Below, in pieces: positions 49,105-59,665 of a DNA stretch of 64,000 nt. Origin of the DNA: Streptomyces sp. NRRL WC-3618 (GTDB taxonomy: Bacteria; Actinomycetota; Actinomycetes; Streptomycetales; Streptomycetaceae); assembly GCF_001280005.1 (NCBI RefSeq), contig NZ_LGDW01000144.1, positions 1-64,000 of the forward strand, read 5' to 3'. Each line of letters starts with the position of its first letter. Position 1 is the stretch's first letter. The notes beneath the pieces were generated by a model. It saw only the letters and a program-made list of their open reading frames with translations. It had not been told where the DNA came from and did not search any database. Made by a program: the position numbers and the translations under genes.

Positions 49105-49140
49105 GCGCGGGCCGCCCCTGTGCAGAGGGACGGCCCGCGC
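49105..49140. terminator. Bidirectional terminator
   Basis: GCGCGGGCCG (49105-49114) and CGGCCCGCGC (49131-49140) pair perfectly, and the loop can extend with CCCT/AGGG. It lies between the convergent FUSC and snapalysin genes. Confidence 0.85.
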
Positions 49141-49165
49141 ATGTGGGGGGGGAAGCGCTGCGTTG

Positions 49166-49837
49166 CTAACGCATGGCCGCCGCGAGCCCGTTGGCCCACA
49201 GCCGGTTCACACGGGAGCGTTCGGTCGAGTTCGGGATGGCGTTGGTGCAGGACGTGCCGGGGCCGCCGCCCGACATCAACTCGCTGCACGGGCCCGAGTA
49301 GTGGTCGGGCAGCCCGAGCACATGGCCGGTCTCGTGGGCGGTGATACGGGTCGGGTCGTACTGGTCGCTCTGCGCGTAGTCGATGAAGATGTACCCGCTG
49401 CCGTGGCCGTCCGTGGAGGCGTACGAACCCTGGGAGCTGTTGCCCTCGCGGTAAGTGAAGTCGGCGGTGGACGCGGTGCCCGACTGGAGCCTCACGTTCG
49501 TCACCGAGCTGTTCCAGATCGAGGTGGAGCGGGCTATCTCGGCGCTGAAGGAGGGCGCGCGGGACGCGTCGTAGACGACGGTGACGGCGGCGGCCGAGCG
49601 CGGGTGGGCGGCGCGCTTCTCGGCGACGGATTTCAGGACGGCCTCGAAGAACGCCTTGTTGCCGGCGGCCTCCTCGGCGGACCCGGCGTACGCGGACACG
49701 GATGAGGCTGCGGCTGCGGGTGCGGGTGCGGGTGCGTGTGTGGGTGCGGCGGATGCGGGAACTGCCGTACCGAGGGCGAGAGTTGCCAGGCTGAGGCCTA
49801 ACGCCGCCGCCAGGACGCCAGAGGTGGGCTTTCTCAT
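49166..49837 (-). CDS. snpA: Snapalysin, small neutral metalloprotease (M7)
   Basis: A 223-residue secreted zinc protease precursor. Signal peptide 1-30 (ASA-AP), an Ala/Pro-rich propeptide to about 82, and a catalytic domain with [12 protein letters not shown] (His168, Glu169, His172, Asp178): the HExxHxxGxxD motif in which the third ligand is Asp, unique to M7. The following [17 protein letters not shown] has the Met-turn and a disulfide. The ATG at 49837 follows AAGGAG. Divergent from a LysR regulator, as in the snpA/snpR locus of S. lividans. Cleaves milk proteins; the natural target is unknown. Confidence 0.95.
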   Translation of the reverse strand: MRKPTSGVLAAALGLSLATLALGTAVPASAAPTHAPAPAPAAAASSVSAYAGSAEEAAGNKAFFEAVLKSVAEKRAAHPRSAAAVTVVYDASRAPSFSAEIARSTSIWNSSVTNVRLQSGTASTADFTYREGNSSQGSYASTDGHGSGYIFIDYAQSDQYDPTRITAHETGHVLGLPDHYSGPCSELMSGGGPGTSCTNAIPNSTERSRVNRLWANGLAAAMR

Positions 49838-49922
49838 CGATGACTCCTTGGGTGGGGGTGAGCCAGTCGGTCGTACGGCGAGTGTCGGCGTCCGTGCGGC
49901 GGCTGTGATGATGGCAAAGGGC

Positions 49923-49975
49923 GATAGCGCGGCCCTATCACCGCCTTGCCCCGTCTGTCGGAACTCGAGGTTCCG
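49923..49975. promoter_or_regulatory. Inverted repeats in the snpA-snpR divergent promoter
   Basis: Two interrupted palindromes lie in the 199-base gap: GATAG-N7-CTATC (49923-49939) and CGGAAC-N5-GTTCCG (49959-49975). LysR activators bind T-N11-A-type interrupted palindromes between divergent genes, and SnpR is known to activate snpA, so these are its most likely sites. Confidence 0.55.
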
Positions 49976-50036
49976 GCCTAGGGTGCGATGGCATGGACAT
50001 GTGCATGCGCATGATTCGCGCCGCGGAGCCGGTCGC

Positions 50037-50978
50037 ATGGAGCTAGAGGTGAGGCACCTTCGGGCGCTGTGCGCCATAGCCGACACCGGCAGCCTGCACC
50101 GCGCGGCCCGTCAACTGGGCGTGGCCCAGCCCTCGTTGAGCACCCAGTTACGCCGGATCGAACAGGAACTGGGCGGCGAGCTGTTCATCCGCACCCGGAC
50201 CGGCTGCCGCCCGACGCCGCTCGGCCGGGTCGTACTGAGCCGGGCCCGTCCCCTGGTCGCGGAGATGCGCTCGCTGGTCACGGAGGCGAGGGCCGCCGCG
50301 GTCGACGGACTCCAGCTGCGCATCGGCTCGACAGCCAGCCGCGCCCTCTCCGGCTGGCTGCGCCGCCTCCGCCGGGGACACCAGGAACCCACGCTGCGCA
50401 TGGACGTCTCCGCGAACGCGCTGCTGCGCATGGTCGCCGACGGACAACTGGACGTGGCGTTCGTCCACGAGGTCGAGGGCTGTCCGCTCAGGATCCCCGA
50501 TGGCCTGTGTCTGCGCGTACTGGTCGACAGGGAACCCCAGTTCGTGTCCCTGCCCGCCGACCACCCCGCCACCGCGAGACCCGTGGTCCACCTCTCCGAG
50601 CTGGCCGGCGACCGCTGGATGGTGGACGAGACGGTCGACGGCGAGTTCGACGCCGTACTGCGCATGCTGCGCGCCGCCGACCTCAACCCCCGTGTCCTGC
50701 ACGGCGATTACCACACCACGGCCGCGCTGGTGGCGACCGGCGAGGTCGTCACCGTCTGCCAGGCGACCTGCCTGCCGCGCCCCGAGATGGCGGTGCGCCG
50801 ACTGCACGGCGACCCGCTCGGCGTACGGCTGCTGCTGGCGGCCCGTACCGAGACGGAGCTCGACGGGGTGCATCCGGCGCTGGCGGAGGCGTACGACGAG
50901 GTGGCCCGGCAGGCACCGGCGTACCGGGAGTGGCTGGCACAGAGGGATGCGAGAACCCCCGTGCCGGCCCTCCCGTGA
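50037..50978 (+). CDS. snpR: LysR-family regulator of snapalysin
   Basis: A 313-residue LysR regulator. The winged helix-turn-helix is at 1-62 ([20 protein letters not shown] then [25 protein letters not shown]). The effector domain (90-300) includes [18 protein letters not shown]. The divergent position next to snpA matches the characterised snpR/mprR activator. The ATG at 50037 has GGAG nine bases before; the longer frame that starts at 49581 runs over the divergent gene and is not coding. Confidence 0.9.
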   Translation: MELEVRHLRALCAIADTGSLHRAARQLGVAQPSLSTQLRRIEQELGGELFIRTRTGCRPTPLGRVVLSRARPLVAEMRSLVTEARAAAVDGLQLRIGSTASRALSGWLRRLRRGHQEPTLRMDVSANALLRMVADGQLDVAFVHEVEGCPLRIPDGLCLRVLVDREPQFVSLPADHPATARPVVHLSELAGDRWMVDETVDGEFDAVLRMLRAADLNPRVLHGDYHTTAALVATGEVVTVCQATCLPRPEMAVRRLHGDPLGVRLLLAARTETELDGVHPALAEAYDEVARQAPAYREWLAQRDARTPVPALP

Positions 50979-51029
50979 GCCGCCGACCGAACCGACCGAA
51001 CCGACCGACCCAACCGATACCCGACCGGC

Positions 51030-53111
51030 TCAGACGCCGATGTCGCAGCCGTCCTCACGCCACACGGCGACGACCGCCGGGCGGACGATCTTCCCCGGTC
51101 CGTCGGGCCAGGTGCTGGCGGGCTTCTCCACCGACGCACCGTCGATCTCGCCCGGGTGCTGCACGGCGACGAGCACCTGCCGCTCCCCGATGACCGGACC
51201 GCAGGTCTCGGCGCCGGTCGGCACCGTCAGGAACTGCTTGAGCTCACCGCGCCGGTCGCCCTTGGTCGCGACGCCGAACAGGCCGTCGTGGGAGCCGAGC
51301 TGGTTGCCGTCGGTGGAGATCCACAGGTTGCCGTGGCGGTCGAAGGCGACGTTGTCCGGGCACGAGATCGGGCTGACCTTGTCCTTCGGGAAGCCCGCGA
51401 AGTAGGTGGCGGGGTCGTTCGGGTCACCGGCGACGAGGAACAGCGACCAGGCGAACGAGGTGCTCTCCGCGCGGTTGCAGTGCTCGGTCAGCTCCAGCAC
51501 CTGGCCGTGCTTGTTGGAGTTGCGCGGGTTGGCCTCGTCGGCGGCGGCGAAGCCGGACTTCCCCCGGTTGCTGTTGTTGGTGAGGGCGACATAGACCTTG
51601 CCGGTGACCGGGTTGGGCTCGATGTCCTCGGGCCGGTCCATCTTGGTGGCGCCCACCTTGTCACCGGCGAGCCGCGTGAAGACGAACACCTCCTCGGCGG
51701 TCATGCCGTCGACGTGCGAGACGGCGCCCTTGGCGGTGGCAGTCGCCAGCGGAATCCACGTACCGCTGCCGTCGAACTCGCCGTCGGCGGGCAGCTTGCC
51801 GCTCCCGTCGATCTCGATGGCGGGGGAGTCACCGGTGAGCTTGGCGACGTACAGCGTGCCTTCGTCGAGGAGCGAGAGGTTGTGCTCCCGGACGGACCGC
51901 GAGTCCCCGTGCCGCATCCGCTTGCTGCCGACGAACTTGTAGAAGTAGTCGAAGCGCTCGTCGTCGCCGGTGTAGACGACGGGACGCCCGTCGTCGGTCA
52001 TCCGGATGGTGGCGGCCTCGTGCTTGAAGCGGCCGAGGGCGGTGTGCTTGCGGGGCGTGGAGGAGGGGTCGTACGGGTCGAACTCGACGACATACCCGAA
52101 CCTGTGGACCTCGTTGGGCTCCTGCGCGATGTCGAACCGCTTGTCGAACCGCTCCCACTTGCGCTCGGTGGCGCCGGTGCCGATGCCGTACCGCTTGTCC
52201 GTTGCGCGGGAGGCGTTCGCGAAGTACTGGTTGAAGTTCTCCTCGCCGTGCAGGGTCGTCCCCCACGGCGTGGTGCCCCCGGAGCAGTTGTTGAGCGTGC
52301 CGAGCGCCTTCCGGCCGGTCGGGTCGGTGGAGGTCTTGAGGAGATCGGACCCGGCGGCCGGTCCCGCGATCCGGAACTCGGTGGTCGCCGTGACGCGCCG
52401 GTTCAGCGGGTGGCGGGGTACGGGGGTGAGCCGGCCGGTACGCCGGTCGCCCTCGACCACGACGGCGGACAGCCCGTGCGCCGCCCAGGCGACCTCGACC
52501 TGCTCGCGGGTGGGGTTGGCCGGGTCGTAGCCGCGGAACATCAGGATCTCGTCGGTGTACTCGTGGTTGGCGACCAGGAGCCTCTGGTTCCCGTGCAGGG
52601 GGAGCAGGGCGAGGAAGTCGTTGTTGTACCCGAACTGGCCGGCCTGCGCGGCGGCCGTCTGGTTCTCCGGGTCGAAGGCGGGGGCGCCACGGAGAATCGG
52701 CTCACCCCAGCGGATGACGACGTTCTGGCCATACCCGCCGGGCACGGTCACGGCGTCGGCGGTGTTGGGCGCGACGGGGCTGAAGCGCAGGCCACGGGGC
52801 ACGGAGGAGTGGTGGGGGTGGCGGGCGGCCCGGGAGGGGTACGAGGCCGCGGTGGCCGCCTCCGCACCCTGGGCGCCGACGACGTTCGCGGCGGTACCGG
52901 TGGCGGTAGCCACGGTGACGACGGCGGCGGCGCGCATCACGGAACGGCGGCTGAGGGCGCCGGCGATCACATCGCCGACGTATTCGTTGGCGCTGGTGTT
53001 GGGAACCTCGTGGAAGCAGGCGTCACCACACCGGAAGCGGCAGGTCATCGCGGACCGCCCACCAGGATGCGATCCGGACGACGATCCGATCAACGGCAGC
53101 AGCTTGCGCAC
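51030..53111 (-). CDS. phoX: PhoX-family alkaline phosphatase (DUF839)
   Basis: A 693-residue exported enzyme. A Tat-like signal is at residues 53-75 (LSRRSVMRAAAVVTVATATG), though set unusually deep, after TCRFRCGDACFHEVPNTS, as in other Streptomyces PhoX. The catalytic part has PILRGAPAFDPENQT, NHEYTDEILMF, LNNCSGGTTPWGTTLHGEEN and RPEDIEPNPVTGKVYVALTNN with CPDNVAFD; these are the Ca/Fe-binding PhoX blocks. It frees phosphate from esters outside the cell. The GTG at 53111 follows AGGGGAGAG. A PHO box upstream implies PhoP control. Confidence 0.92.
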   Translation of the reverse strand: MRKLLPLIGSSSGSHPGGRSAMTCRFRCGDACFHEVPNTSANEYVGDVIAGALSRRSVMRAAAVVTVATATGTAANVVGAQGAEAATAASYPSRAARHPHHSSVPRGLRFSPVAPNTADAVTVPGGYGQNVVIRWGEPILRGAPAFDPENQTAAAQAGQFGYNNDFLALLPLHGNQRLLVANHEYTDEILMFRGYDPANPTREQVEVAWAAHGLSAVVVEGDRRTGRLTPVPRHPLNRRVTATTEFRIAGPAAGSDLLKTSTDPTGRKALGTLNNCSGGTTPWGTTLHGEENFNQYFANASRATDKRYGIGTGATERKWERFDKRFDIAQEPNEVHRFGYVVEFDPYDPSSTPRKHTALGRFKHEAATIRMTDDGRPVVYTGDDERFDYFYKFVGSKRMRHGDSRSVREHNLSLLDEGTLYVAKLTGDSPAIEIDGSGKLPADGEFDGSGTWIPLATATAKGAVSHVDGMTAEEVFVFTRLAGDKVGATKMDRPEDIEPNPVTGKVYVALTNNSNRGKSGFAAADEANPRNSNKHGQVLELTEHCNRAESTSFAWSLFLVAGDPNDPATYFAGFPKDKVSPISCPDNVAFDRHGNLWISTDGNQLGSHDGLFGVATKGDRRGELKQFLTVPTGAETCGPVIGERQVLVAVQHPGEIDGASVEKPASTWPDGPGKIVRPAVVAVWREDGCDIGV

Positions 53112-53191
53112 TTTACTCTCCCCTGAAGATCCCTATACGTGCCTTTGGTGTCAGCGTGACGCTAGGCGGACGGAGGTGCAACAGCGGGGAC

Positions 53192-53213
53192 GCCGGATGA
53201 ACGAAGGGTGAAC
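53192..53213 (-). promoter_or_regulatory. PHO box (PhoP-binding direct repeats)
   Basis: Read on the minus strand, GTTCACCCTTC is followed directly by GTTCATCCGGC: two 11-base direct repeats that match the Streptomyces PHO-box GTTCACC pattern. A poorer third unit (GTCCCCGCTGT) follows at 53181-53191. It lies 80-100 bases upstream of phoX. The rest of the 333-base gap 53112-53444 holds the promoter of the VWA gene and no other gene. Confidence 0.78.
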
Positions 53214-53444
53214 CCGTGGGAGCGGTAAGGGGGTTGGGGCTGCGGGGAAGATGTGGACGACTCCCGTCGGCAGCCCGGCCGAGGCGCCCTGAGGGGTGGG
53301 CCGCGAGGTTGGCGGTGTGGCGCCCTTGACGGCGGGCGCGTTCCGTGAAAGACCCAGCCCAAGATCGCCAGGTCGGCCCGCTAACCTTACGTGTCTGTCC
53401 TGGCCAGGGATTGACGGCTACAACTCACGTGAAGGGTTGCGCAC

Positions 53445-55169
53445 ATGGGCATTCTCACTCTCCTGCGGAACGCGTTCGGCAAATCACGCAAGGGGCGTGA
53501 CGCCGAGGCGGCGCCCGCGCGGGAGGCGGAGTCGGCTCCTCAGCAGGAAGCCACCGAGCCGAAGATTCCGGCACCGTCCCCGGAACCGACCCTGACCCAG
53601 TCACCCACCCCAACGCCCGCCGAGACCCCGTCGGTAGTAGCCGACCTGGTCTCAGCAGCCTTCGACAACGTCACGGTCCCCAAGCCGTCACGGCCGGTGG
53701 ACGAGCCGACGAAGGCGGCTACGCCGGCGGCTGAGACTGCGGCGCCGGTCACCGAGCCGACGGAGCCGGAGGCTGAGGCCGCGACGCCGGTCACCGAGCC
53801 GACGGCTGAAGCCGAGGCGAAGACCGAGGCCGCGGAGGAGGCCAAGCCGGAGCCGGTGGCCGAGGTTGAGGTTGAGACCGAGGCGAAGCCGGAGCCGGTG
53901 GCCGAGGTAGAGCCGGAGACCGAGGCGAAGCCGGAGCCGGTGGCCGAGGTAGAGCCGGAGACCGAAGCTGAGGCAGAAGCAGAGGCCGAGCCGGAGCCGG
54001 TCGTTGAGGCGACCCCGGAGCCCGAGCCCGCCACCGAGGAGCCGGAACCGGTCGCCGAGGTAACCCCGGACCCCGAGCCCGAACCGGAATCCGCCGCCGA
54101 GGTAACCCCGGACCCCGAGCCCGTCACGGAGGAGCCGGAGCCGGTCGCCGAGACCACGCCGGAGGCCGAACCGGTCGCCGAGCCCGTCACCGAGGAAGCG
54201 GAGCCGGTCGCCGAGACCGCGCCGGAGGCCGAACCGGCCACCGAGGTAACCCCGGACCCCGAGCCCGAACCGGAACCCGCCGTCGAGGAGACCCCGGAGC
54301 CGGAAGCGGTCGCCGAAGTGACCGAGCCCGTCGCGGAAGAGCCCGCTGCCGAACCCGAGCCGGCGGCCGAGGCGACCCCTGAACCGGAGCCCACGCCTGA
54401 GGCCGAGGCCGAGGACCTGGAACCGGCGGCAGCCGCCGACGCACAGGAAGCCCCACAGGGGCCACCCGCACCCGAAGACGATGGCGTCACGGGTGGTGCA
54501 GGCGGGAACAAAGATACGGCCGAAGGCGAAGCCGAGGCCGTACCCGCAACCCTCCTCACCGCCTACAACTCCGCCGCCACCACCCTCACCACCCTCAACC
54601 TCACCACCACCCAGGCCAAGATCTACCTCGTCCTGGACCGCTCCGCGTCCATGCGCCCGTACTACAAGGACGGCTCCGCCCAGGCCCTCGGCGAGCAAAC
54701 CCTCGCCCTCGCCGCCCACCTCGACCCGGAGGCGACCGTCCACGTCGTCTTCTTCTCCACCGAGCTGGACGGCACCGGCGAGCTCACCCTCACCGACCAC
54801 GAGAACAAGATCGACGAACTCCACGCCTCCCTCGGCCGCATGGGCCGTACGAGCTACCACGCAGCCGTGGAGGAGATCGTCACGCACTACGAGAAGTCCG
54901 GCACCAAGCACCCCGCCCTCATCGTCTTCCAGACGGACGGCGCCCCGGACGCGAAGACACCCGCGACCCAGTCCCTCACGGACGCGGCGACGAACCACCC
55001 GTCCCTCTTCTTCTCGTTCGTCGCGTTCGGCGAGCCGGAGAACAAGGCCTTCGACTACCTCCGGAAGCTCAAAACAGCCAACACATCCTTCTTCCACGCG
55101 GGCCCGACCCCCCGCGAGCTGACGGACACGGAGCTGTACGAGGGCGTACTGGCGAGCTGGCGCCCGTAA
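53445..55169 (+). CDS. VWA-domain protein with Pro-Glu-rich disordered region
   Basis: A 574-residue protein. A short basic start ([17 protein letters not shown]) is followed by about 330 residues of low complexity rich in Pro, Glu, Ala and Val. The C-terminal 205 residues are a von Willebrand A domain with the MIDAS motif DRSAS (Asp398, Ser400, Ser402), a later conserved Thr (GRTSYH) and FQTDGAPD. This VWA resembles the TerF/TerY-type of the tellurium/stress families. No signal peptide; likely cytoplasmic and metal binding. ATG at 53445 follows GAAGGG. It is alone, between phoX and metG. Confidence 0.85.
   Translation: MGILTLLRNAFGKSRKGRDAEAAPAREAESAPQQEATEPKIPAPSPEPTLTQSPTPTPAETPSVVADLVSAAFDNVTVPKPSRPVDEPTKAATPAAETAAPVTEPTEPEAEAATPVTEPTAEAEAKTEAAEEAKPEPVAEVEVETEAKPEPVAEVEPETEAKPEPVAEVEPETEAEAEAEAEPEPVVEATPEPEPATEEPEPVAEVTPDPEPEPESAAEVTPDPEPVTEEPEPVAETTPEAEPVAEPVTEEAEPVAETAPEAEPATEVTPDPEPEPEPAVEETPEPEAVAEVTEPVAEEPAAEPEPAAEATPEPEPTPEAEAEDLEPAAAADAQEAPQGPPAPEDDGVTGGAGGNKDTAEGEAEAVPATLLTAYNSAATTLTTLNLTTTQAKIYLVLDRSASMRPYYKDGSAQALGEQTLALAAHLDPEATVHVVFFSTELDGTGELTLTDHENKIDELHASLGRMGRTSYHAAVEEIVTHYEKSGTKHPALIVFQTDGAPDAKTPATQSLTDAATNHPSLFFSFVAFGEPENKAFDYLRKLKTANTSFFHAGPTPRELTDTELYEGVLASWRP
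53837..54420 (+). repeat. Tandem Pro-Glu-Ala coding repeats
   Basis: The DNA contains imperfect repeats of 48-54 bases, such as AAGCCGGAGCCGGTGGCCGA followed by GGT, seen at 53851, 53885 and 53929. The translated unit is [14 protein letters not shown], later [11 protein letters not shown]. The frame is preserved throughout. Copy number may vary among strains. Confidence 0.75.
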
Positions 55170-55215
55170 ACAAAAAAGAACACCCCGCAACCACCCCACC
55201 TCACGACACCACCCC

Positions 55216-55248
55216 GCCCGCCTCCCCCAGCAAAAACGGGAGGCGGGC
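55216..55248 (+). terminator. Terminator after the VWA gene
   Basis: GCCCGCCTCCC (55216-55226) pairs perfectly with GGGAGGCGGGC (55238-55248) over an A-rich 11-base loop, 47 bases after the stop codon. Confidence 0.82.
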
Positions 55249-55344
55249 GCCCCATATCAGTCGGCTACGATTTCAAGGTTCGTAGACGGTCCAAACACAC
55301 CAACCACACCGTCACTCCATGTAGCGACTTGGGAGCAGCCCGCA

Positions 55345-57060
55345 ATGGCTCGACACCTCATCACCAGCGCCCTTCCGTACATCAACGGGATCAAGCACCT
55401 GGGCAACATGGTGGGGTCCATGCTCCCGGCGGACGTCTACTCCCGCTACCTCCGCCAGCAGGGCCACGACGTCCTCTACATCTGCGCGACGGACGAACAC
55501 GGCACCCCGGCCGAGCTGGCCGCGAAGGAGCAGGGCATCCCCGTAGCGGACTTCTGCGCGCAGGCCCACGACGCGCAGAAGGCGGTGTACGACGGCTTCG
55601 CGCTGGCCTTCGACTACTTCGGGCGGAGTTCCTCCCCTCAGAACCACGAGATCACGCAGGAGATCGCGCGCGAGCTCAAGGCGAACGGGTTCATCGAGGA
55701 ACGGGCCATCCGCCAGGTGTACTCCAACGCCGACGGCCGCTTCCTCCCCGACCGCTACATCATCGGCACGTGCCCGCACTGCGGCTACGACAAGGCCCGC
55801 GGCGACCAGTGCGAGAACTGCACCCGCGTCCTGGACCCGACCGATCTGATCGAGGCGCGCTCGGCGATCAGCGGCAGCAGTGACCTGGAGGTCCGCGAGA
55901 CCAAGCACCTCTTCCTCCTCCAGTCGGTACTGGCCGGAGAGGTCGAGTCCTGGGTCGACGAGCGCGCCGACAGCTGGCCGGTGCTGGCCTCCTCGATCGC
56001 CCGCAAGTGGCTCACCGAGGGCCTGCACGACCGTGCGATCACCCGCGACCTCGACTGGGGCGTCCCGGTCCCGGCCGACACCTGGCCGGAACTGGCCGCC
56101 GAGGGCAAGGTCTTCTACGTCTGGTTCGACGCCCCCATCGAGTACATCGGCGCGACGAAGGAGTGGGCGGACGAGGACCCCGAGAGCCGTGACTGGCGCT
56201 CCTGGTGGTGGAAGTCGGACACGGACGTCCGGTACACGCAGTTCATGGGCAAGGACAACGTCCCCTTCCACAGCGTGATGTTCCCGGCGACCCTGCTGGG
56301 CACCCGCGCGCCGTGGAAGAAGGTCGACGTCATCAAGGCCTTCAACTGGCTGAACTACTACGGCGGCAAGTTCTCCACCTCCCAGCAGCGTGGTGTCTTC
56401 ACCCACGACGCGCTGGAGATCCTGCCCGCTGACTACTGGCGCTACTTCATGATCGCCAACGCGCCGGAGTCCGACGACTCCTCCTTCACGTGGGAGCACT
56501 TCACGGCCACGGTGAACAAGGACCTCGCGGACACCCTCGGCAACTTCGTCAACCGCGTCCTGTCCTTCTCGAAGAAGCGCTTCGGCGACGAGGTCCCGGC
56601 GGGCTCGGCGGCCGGCGAGGCGGAGGTGAAGCTGGGCGAGCAGATCGCCGAGCTGCTCGCGGAGTACGAGAGCCAGATGGAGGCGCTCCAGTTCCGCAAG
56701 GCGGCGGCTGCCCTGCGCGCCCTGTGGTCGGCGGGCAACTCCTACCTGGAGGAGAAGGCGCCCTGGCTGGAGATCAAGACCGACCAGGACGGCGCGGCCC
56801 TGACCCTCCGTACGGCGATGAACCTCATCCACCTCTACTCGGTGGTCTCGGAGCCCTTCATCCCGACGACGGCGGCGACGATGCGCGCGGCGTTCGCGCT
56901 GGCGGACGACACGCGGACGTGGGTCACGGCCGACGAGGCGAAGTCCCTGTCCACCGTCCCCGCAGGCACCCCGTTCACGGTGCCGCCGGTCCTGTTCGCG
57001 AAGCTGACGGACGACGACCTGGAGACGTACAAGGAGCGCTTCGGCGGCGCCTCCGCGTAA
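55345..57060 (+). CDS. metG: Methionyl-tRNA synthetase
   Basis: A 571-residue class I aminoacyl-tRNA synthetase that charges tRNA-Met with methionine. HIGH motif variant is HLGN (18-21) after [10 protein letters not shown]; the zinc knuckle has Cys143, Cys146, Cys156 and Cys159; the KMSKS loop is KFSTSQ (342-347). It ends after the anticodon-binding helical domain, with no C-terminal tRNA-binding (EMAP) domain, so it is a short type MetG. ATG at 55345. It lies 174 bases after the VWA gene and has its own terminator upstream. Confidence 0.97.
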   Translation: MARHLITSALPYINGIKHLGNMVGSMLPADVYSRYLRQQGHDVLYICATDEHGTPAELAAKEQGIPVADFCAQAHDAQKAVYDGFALAFDYFGRSSSPQNHEITQEIARELKANGFIEERAIRQVYSNADGRFLPDRYIIGTCPHCGYDKARGDQCENCTRVLDPTDLIEARSAISGSSDLEVRETKHLFLLQSVLAGEVESWVDERADSWPVLASSIARKWLTEGLHDRAITRDLDWGVPVPADTWPELAAEGKVFYVWFDAPIEYIGATKEWADEDPESRDWRSWWWKSDTDVRYTQFMGKDNVPFHSVMFPATLLGTRAPWKKVDVIKAFNWLNYYGGKFSTSQQRGVFTHDALEILPADYWRYFMIANAPESDDSSFTWEHFTATVNKDLADTLGNFVNRVLSFSKKRFGDEVPAGSAAGEAEVKLGEQIAELLAEYESQMEALQFRKAAAALRALWSAGNSYLEEKAPWLEIKTDQDGAALTLRTAMNLIHLYSVVSEPFIPTTAATMRAAFALADDTRTWVTADEAKSLSTVPAGTPFTVPPVLFAKLTDDDLETYKERFGGASA

Positions 57061-57182
57061 CCAGGCAGCGCACAGCAACTCACCTTCAGCAACACCGAAC
57101 CACCGAACCGCCCGTGAACTCCCCGGAGCCCACTGGCGGTTCTCCTTCCGCTCCAAGCAGTCCACCTGACGGGGGTTCAACC

Positions 57183-57548
57183 ATGGCACTCTTCGGCAAC
57201 GCGCACACCGTCGATCCGTCCGCCGCACAGCAGGACTACGCCCGGCTGCTCGGCCAGAACGAGCAGGTCCACGCCGCGTACCAGCTGATCCGCGACACCA
57301 TCCTGTTCACCGACCGCCGGCTCCTTCTGGTCGACAAGCAGGGCATCACCGGCAAGAAGGTGGAGTACCACTCGGTCCCGTACCGCAGCATCACCCACTT
57401 CGCGGTGGAGACCGCAGGCACCTTCGACCTCGACGCCGAACTCAAGATCTGGATCTCGGGTTCCGCGACCCCGATCCAGAAGACGTTCACCAAGGGCGTC
57501 GACATCTACGAGGTCCAGGCGATCCTGACGCAGTTCGTGACGAAGTAG
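57183..57548 (+). CDS. Bacterial PH-domain protein
   Basis: A 121-residue protein made of one bacterial PH-like domain (PF08000 type, YokE/YvbH-like): ILFTDRRLLLVDKQGITGKK (40-59), VEYHSVPYRSITHFAVETAGT and FDLDAELKIWISG. The ATG at 57183 has a weak ribosome site (GGGGTTCAACC). No TM. Role unknown; may bind lipids or proteins. It follows metG by 122 bases and ends before a terminator. Confidence 0.9.
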   Translation: MALFGNAHTVDPSAAQQDYARLLGQNEQVHAAYQLIRDTILFTDRRLLLVDKQGITGKKVEYHSVPYRSITHFAVETAGTFDLDAELKIWISGSATPIQKTFTKGVDIYEVQAILTQFVTK

Positions 57549-57589
57549 GCGAAGTAGCCGCAGCTGGCGAAACTGCAGGACAAGACGAA

Positions 57590-57622
57590 GGCCCGGAACC
57601 CCTTTCCTCAGGGTTCCGGGCC
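57590..57622. terminator. Bidirectional terminator
   Basis: A perfect 12-bp stem (GGCCCGGAACCC / GGGTTCCGGGCC) with a nine-base loop lies between the convergent PH-domain gene and aspS. Confidence 0.9.
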
Positions 57623-57658
57623 GACCGTCACAAACCGCGACTACTCGCCGCCGCCGAA

Positions 57659-59422
57659 CTACTTCGGCTGCGGCTTCCGCACCGAGATGTGCAGCTCCCG
57701 CAGCCGCGTCTCCTCCAGCTCGGTCGGCGCGCCCATCATCAGATCCTGGGCGTTGCCGTTGAGCGGGAACGCGATCGTCTCGCGGATGTTCGGCTCGTCG
57801 GCGAGCAGCATGACGATGCGGTCCACACCCGGGGCGATGCCACCGTGCGGAGGGGCGCCGAAGCGCAGCGCGCGGAGCATGCCGGCGAACTCGCGCTCGA
57901 CGGTCTCCTCCTCGTAGCCCGCGATGCCGAACGCCTTCAGCATGATGTCGGGCTCGTGGTTACGGATCGCGCCGGACGACAGCTCGATGCCGTTGCAGAC
58001 GATGTCATACTGCCAGGCCAGGATGTCCAGCGGGTCCTGGGTCTCCAGGGCCTCCATGCCACCCTGGGGCATCGAGAACGGGTTGTGCGAGAAGTCGATC
58101 TTGCCGGTGTCCTCGTCCTTCTCGAACATCGGGAAGTCGACGATCCAGCAGAACCGGAAGACGTTCTCCTCGAAGTGCCCGGCGCGCTTGGCGGCCTCGA
58201 CCCGCACCGCGCCCATGATCTTCGAGACCTCGTCGAACTCGCCCGCGCCGAAGAACACGGCATGACCGGCCGACAGCGACAGCCGCTTGGTCAGCTCGGC
58301 GACGTTCTCCTCGGTGAGGAACTTCGCGATCGGCCCGGACAGCGAACCGTCCTCCGTGACCCGCACCCAGGCGAGACCCTTCGCACCCAGCGTGACGGCG
58401 AAGTCGCCGAGCTGGTCGAAGAACTTCCGGGGCTGCGACGACACGTCCGGCACCGGCAGGGCACGTACGTGCTTGCCCGCGAAGGCCTTGAACTCCGAGC
58501 CCTCGAAGACGTCGGTGATGTCGACCAGCTCCAGCTGGGCGCGCAGGTCCGGCTTGTCGGAGCCGTACTTCAGCATCGCCTCGCGGAACGGGATGCGCGG
58601 GAAGGGCGAGGTGACCTGACGGCCCTTGCCGAACTCGGTGAACAGCTCGGTCATCAGCCGCTCGATCGGCTGGAAGACGTCCTCCTGCTCGACGAAGCTC
58701 ATCTCGACGTCGAGCTGGTAGAACTCGCCCGGCGAACGGTCCGCACGCGCGTCCTCGTCACGGAAGCAGGGCGCGATCTGGAAGTAGCGGTCGAACCCGG
58801 AGATCATCAGCAGCTGCTTGAACTGCTGCGGGGCCTGCGGGAGCGCGTAGAACTTGCCCGGGTTGAGGCGGGACGGCACGACGAAGTCGCGGGCGCCCTC
58901 GGGGGAGGTGGCGGTGAGGATCGGGGTCGCCATCTCGTTGAAGCCGAGGGCGGTCATCTTGTGACGGATCGCCGAGATGACGGCCGTACGCAGCATGATG
59001 TTGCGGTGCATGCGCTCGCGGCGCAGGTCGAGGAAGCGGTACTCCAGGCGCCGCTCCTCGTTGACCCCGTCCTCGGTGTTGATCGTGAAGGGCAGCGGCT
59101 GGGCGGCGCCGAGCAGCTCCACCTCGCCGACCTCGACCTCGATCTCACCGGTGGGCAGCTCGGAGTTGATGTTCTCCGCGCCACGCGAGACGACCTTGCC
59201 GTCGACGCGGACCGTCGACTCCTTGGAGACCTTGTCGAGGGCCTCGTAGGCGGGCGTGCCGGGGCGGGCGACGAGCTGCGTGATGCCGTAGTGATCGCGC
59301 AGGTCGATGAAGAGGATGCCGCCCAGGTCGCGCCGATTGTGCAGCCAGCCGCTCAGCCGGACGTCGCTGCCGACGTCAGAGGCGCGGAGCTCGCCGCAGG
59401 TGTGGGACCTGTACCGATGCAT
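57659..59422 (-). CDS. aspS: Aspartyl-tRNA synthetase
   Basis: A 587-residue class II synthetase. The OB anticodon-binding domain is at 1-110 ([26 protein letters not shown]). The catalytic domain has motif 2 [28 protein letters not shown], a GAD insertion domain at about 300-410, and motif 3 [20 protein letters not shown]. It charges tRNA-Asp (possibly also tRNA-Asn in this phylum, where a non-discriminating enzyme works with GatCAB). ATG at 59422. A parS site lies in its upstream region. Confidence 0.97.
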   Translation of the reverse strand: MHRYRSHTCGELRASDVGSDVRLSGWLHNRRDLGGILFIDLRDHYGITQLVARPGTPAYEALDKVSKESTVRVDGKVVSRGAENINSELPTGEIEVEVGEVELLGAAQPLPFTINTEDGVNEERRLEYRFLDLRRERMHRNIMLRTAVISAIRHKMTALGFNEMATPILTATSPEGARDFVVPSRLNPGKFYALPQAPQQFKQLLMISGFDRYFQIAPCFRDEDARADRSPGEFYQLDVEMSFVEQEDVFQPIERLMTELFTEFGKGRQVTSPFPRIPFREAMLKYGSDKPDLRAQLELVDITDVFEGSEFKAFAGKHVRALPVPDVSSQPRKFFDQLGDFAVTLGAKGLAWVRVTEDGSLSGPIAKFLTEENVAELTKRLSLSAGHAVFFGAGEFDEVSKIMGAVRVEAAKRAGHFEENVFRFCWIVDFPMFEKDEDTGKIDFSHNPFSMPQGGMEALETQDPLDILAWQYDIVCNGIELSSGAIRNHEPDIMLKAFGIAGYEEETVEREFAGMLRALRFGAPPHGGIAPGVDRIVMLLADEPNIRETIAFPLNGNAQDLMMGAPTELEETRLRELHISVRKPQPK

Positions 59423-59480
59423 CGTCGTTCATCCAGCCTTCGCGGATCGGGGATCGGGGTGCGTGTTTCGCACTCTCACA

Positions 59481-59496
59481 TGTTTCACGTGAAACA
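59481..59496. promoter_or_regulatory. parS centromere site
   Basis: TGTTTCACGTGAAACA, a perfect 16-bp match to the bacterial parS consensus bound by ParB. It lies 59 bases upstream of the aspS start, outside any gene. In Streptomyces, parS sites cluster around oriC, so this points to an origin-proximal place. Confidence 0.93.
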
Positions 59497-59665
59497 CAGA
59501 CCCAGGGTACCGGCCACCCCGAGGCCGCTTTCCCGCAATTGTTCGCACGCGCAGCCTGCACCGCTCGTCCCGGAGTGCCCGACAGGGCAATCCGCAGGGC
59601 ACTCCGCGTGGTGCTCCGTACAGCTTGGGTGGCACGCTGCGATCACCTCTCCATAAAGTAGGTCA

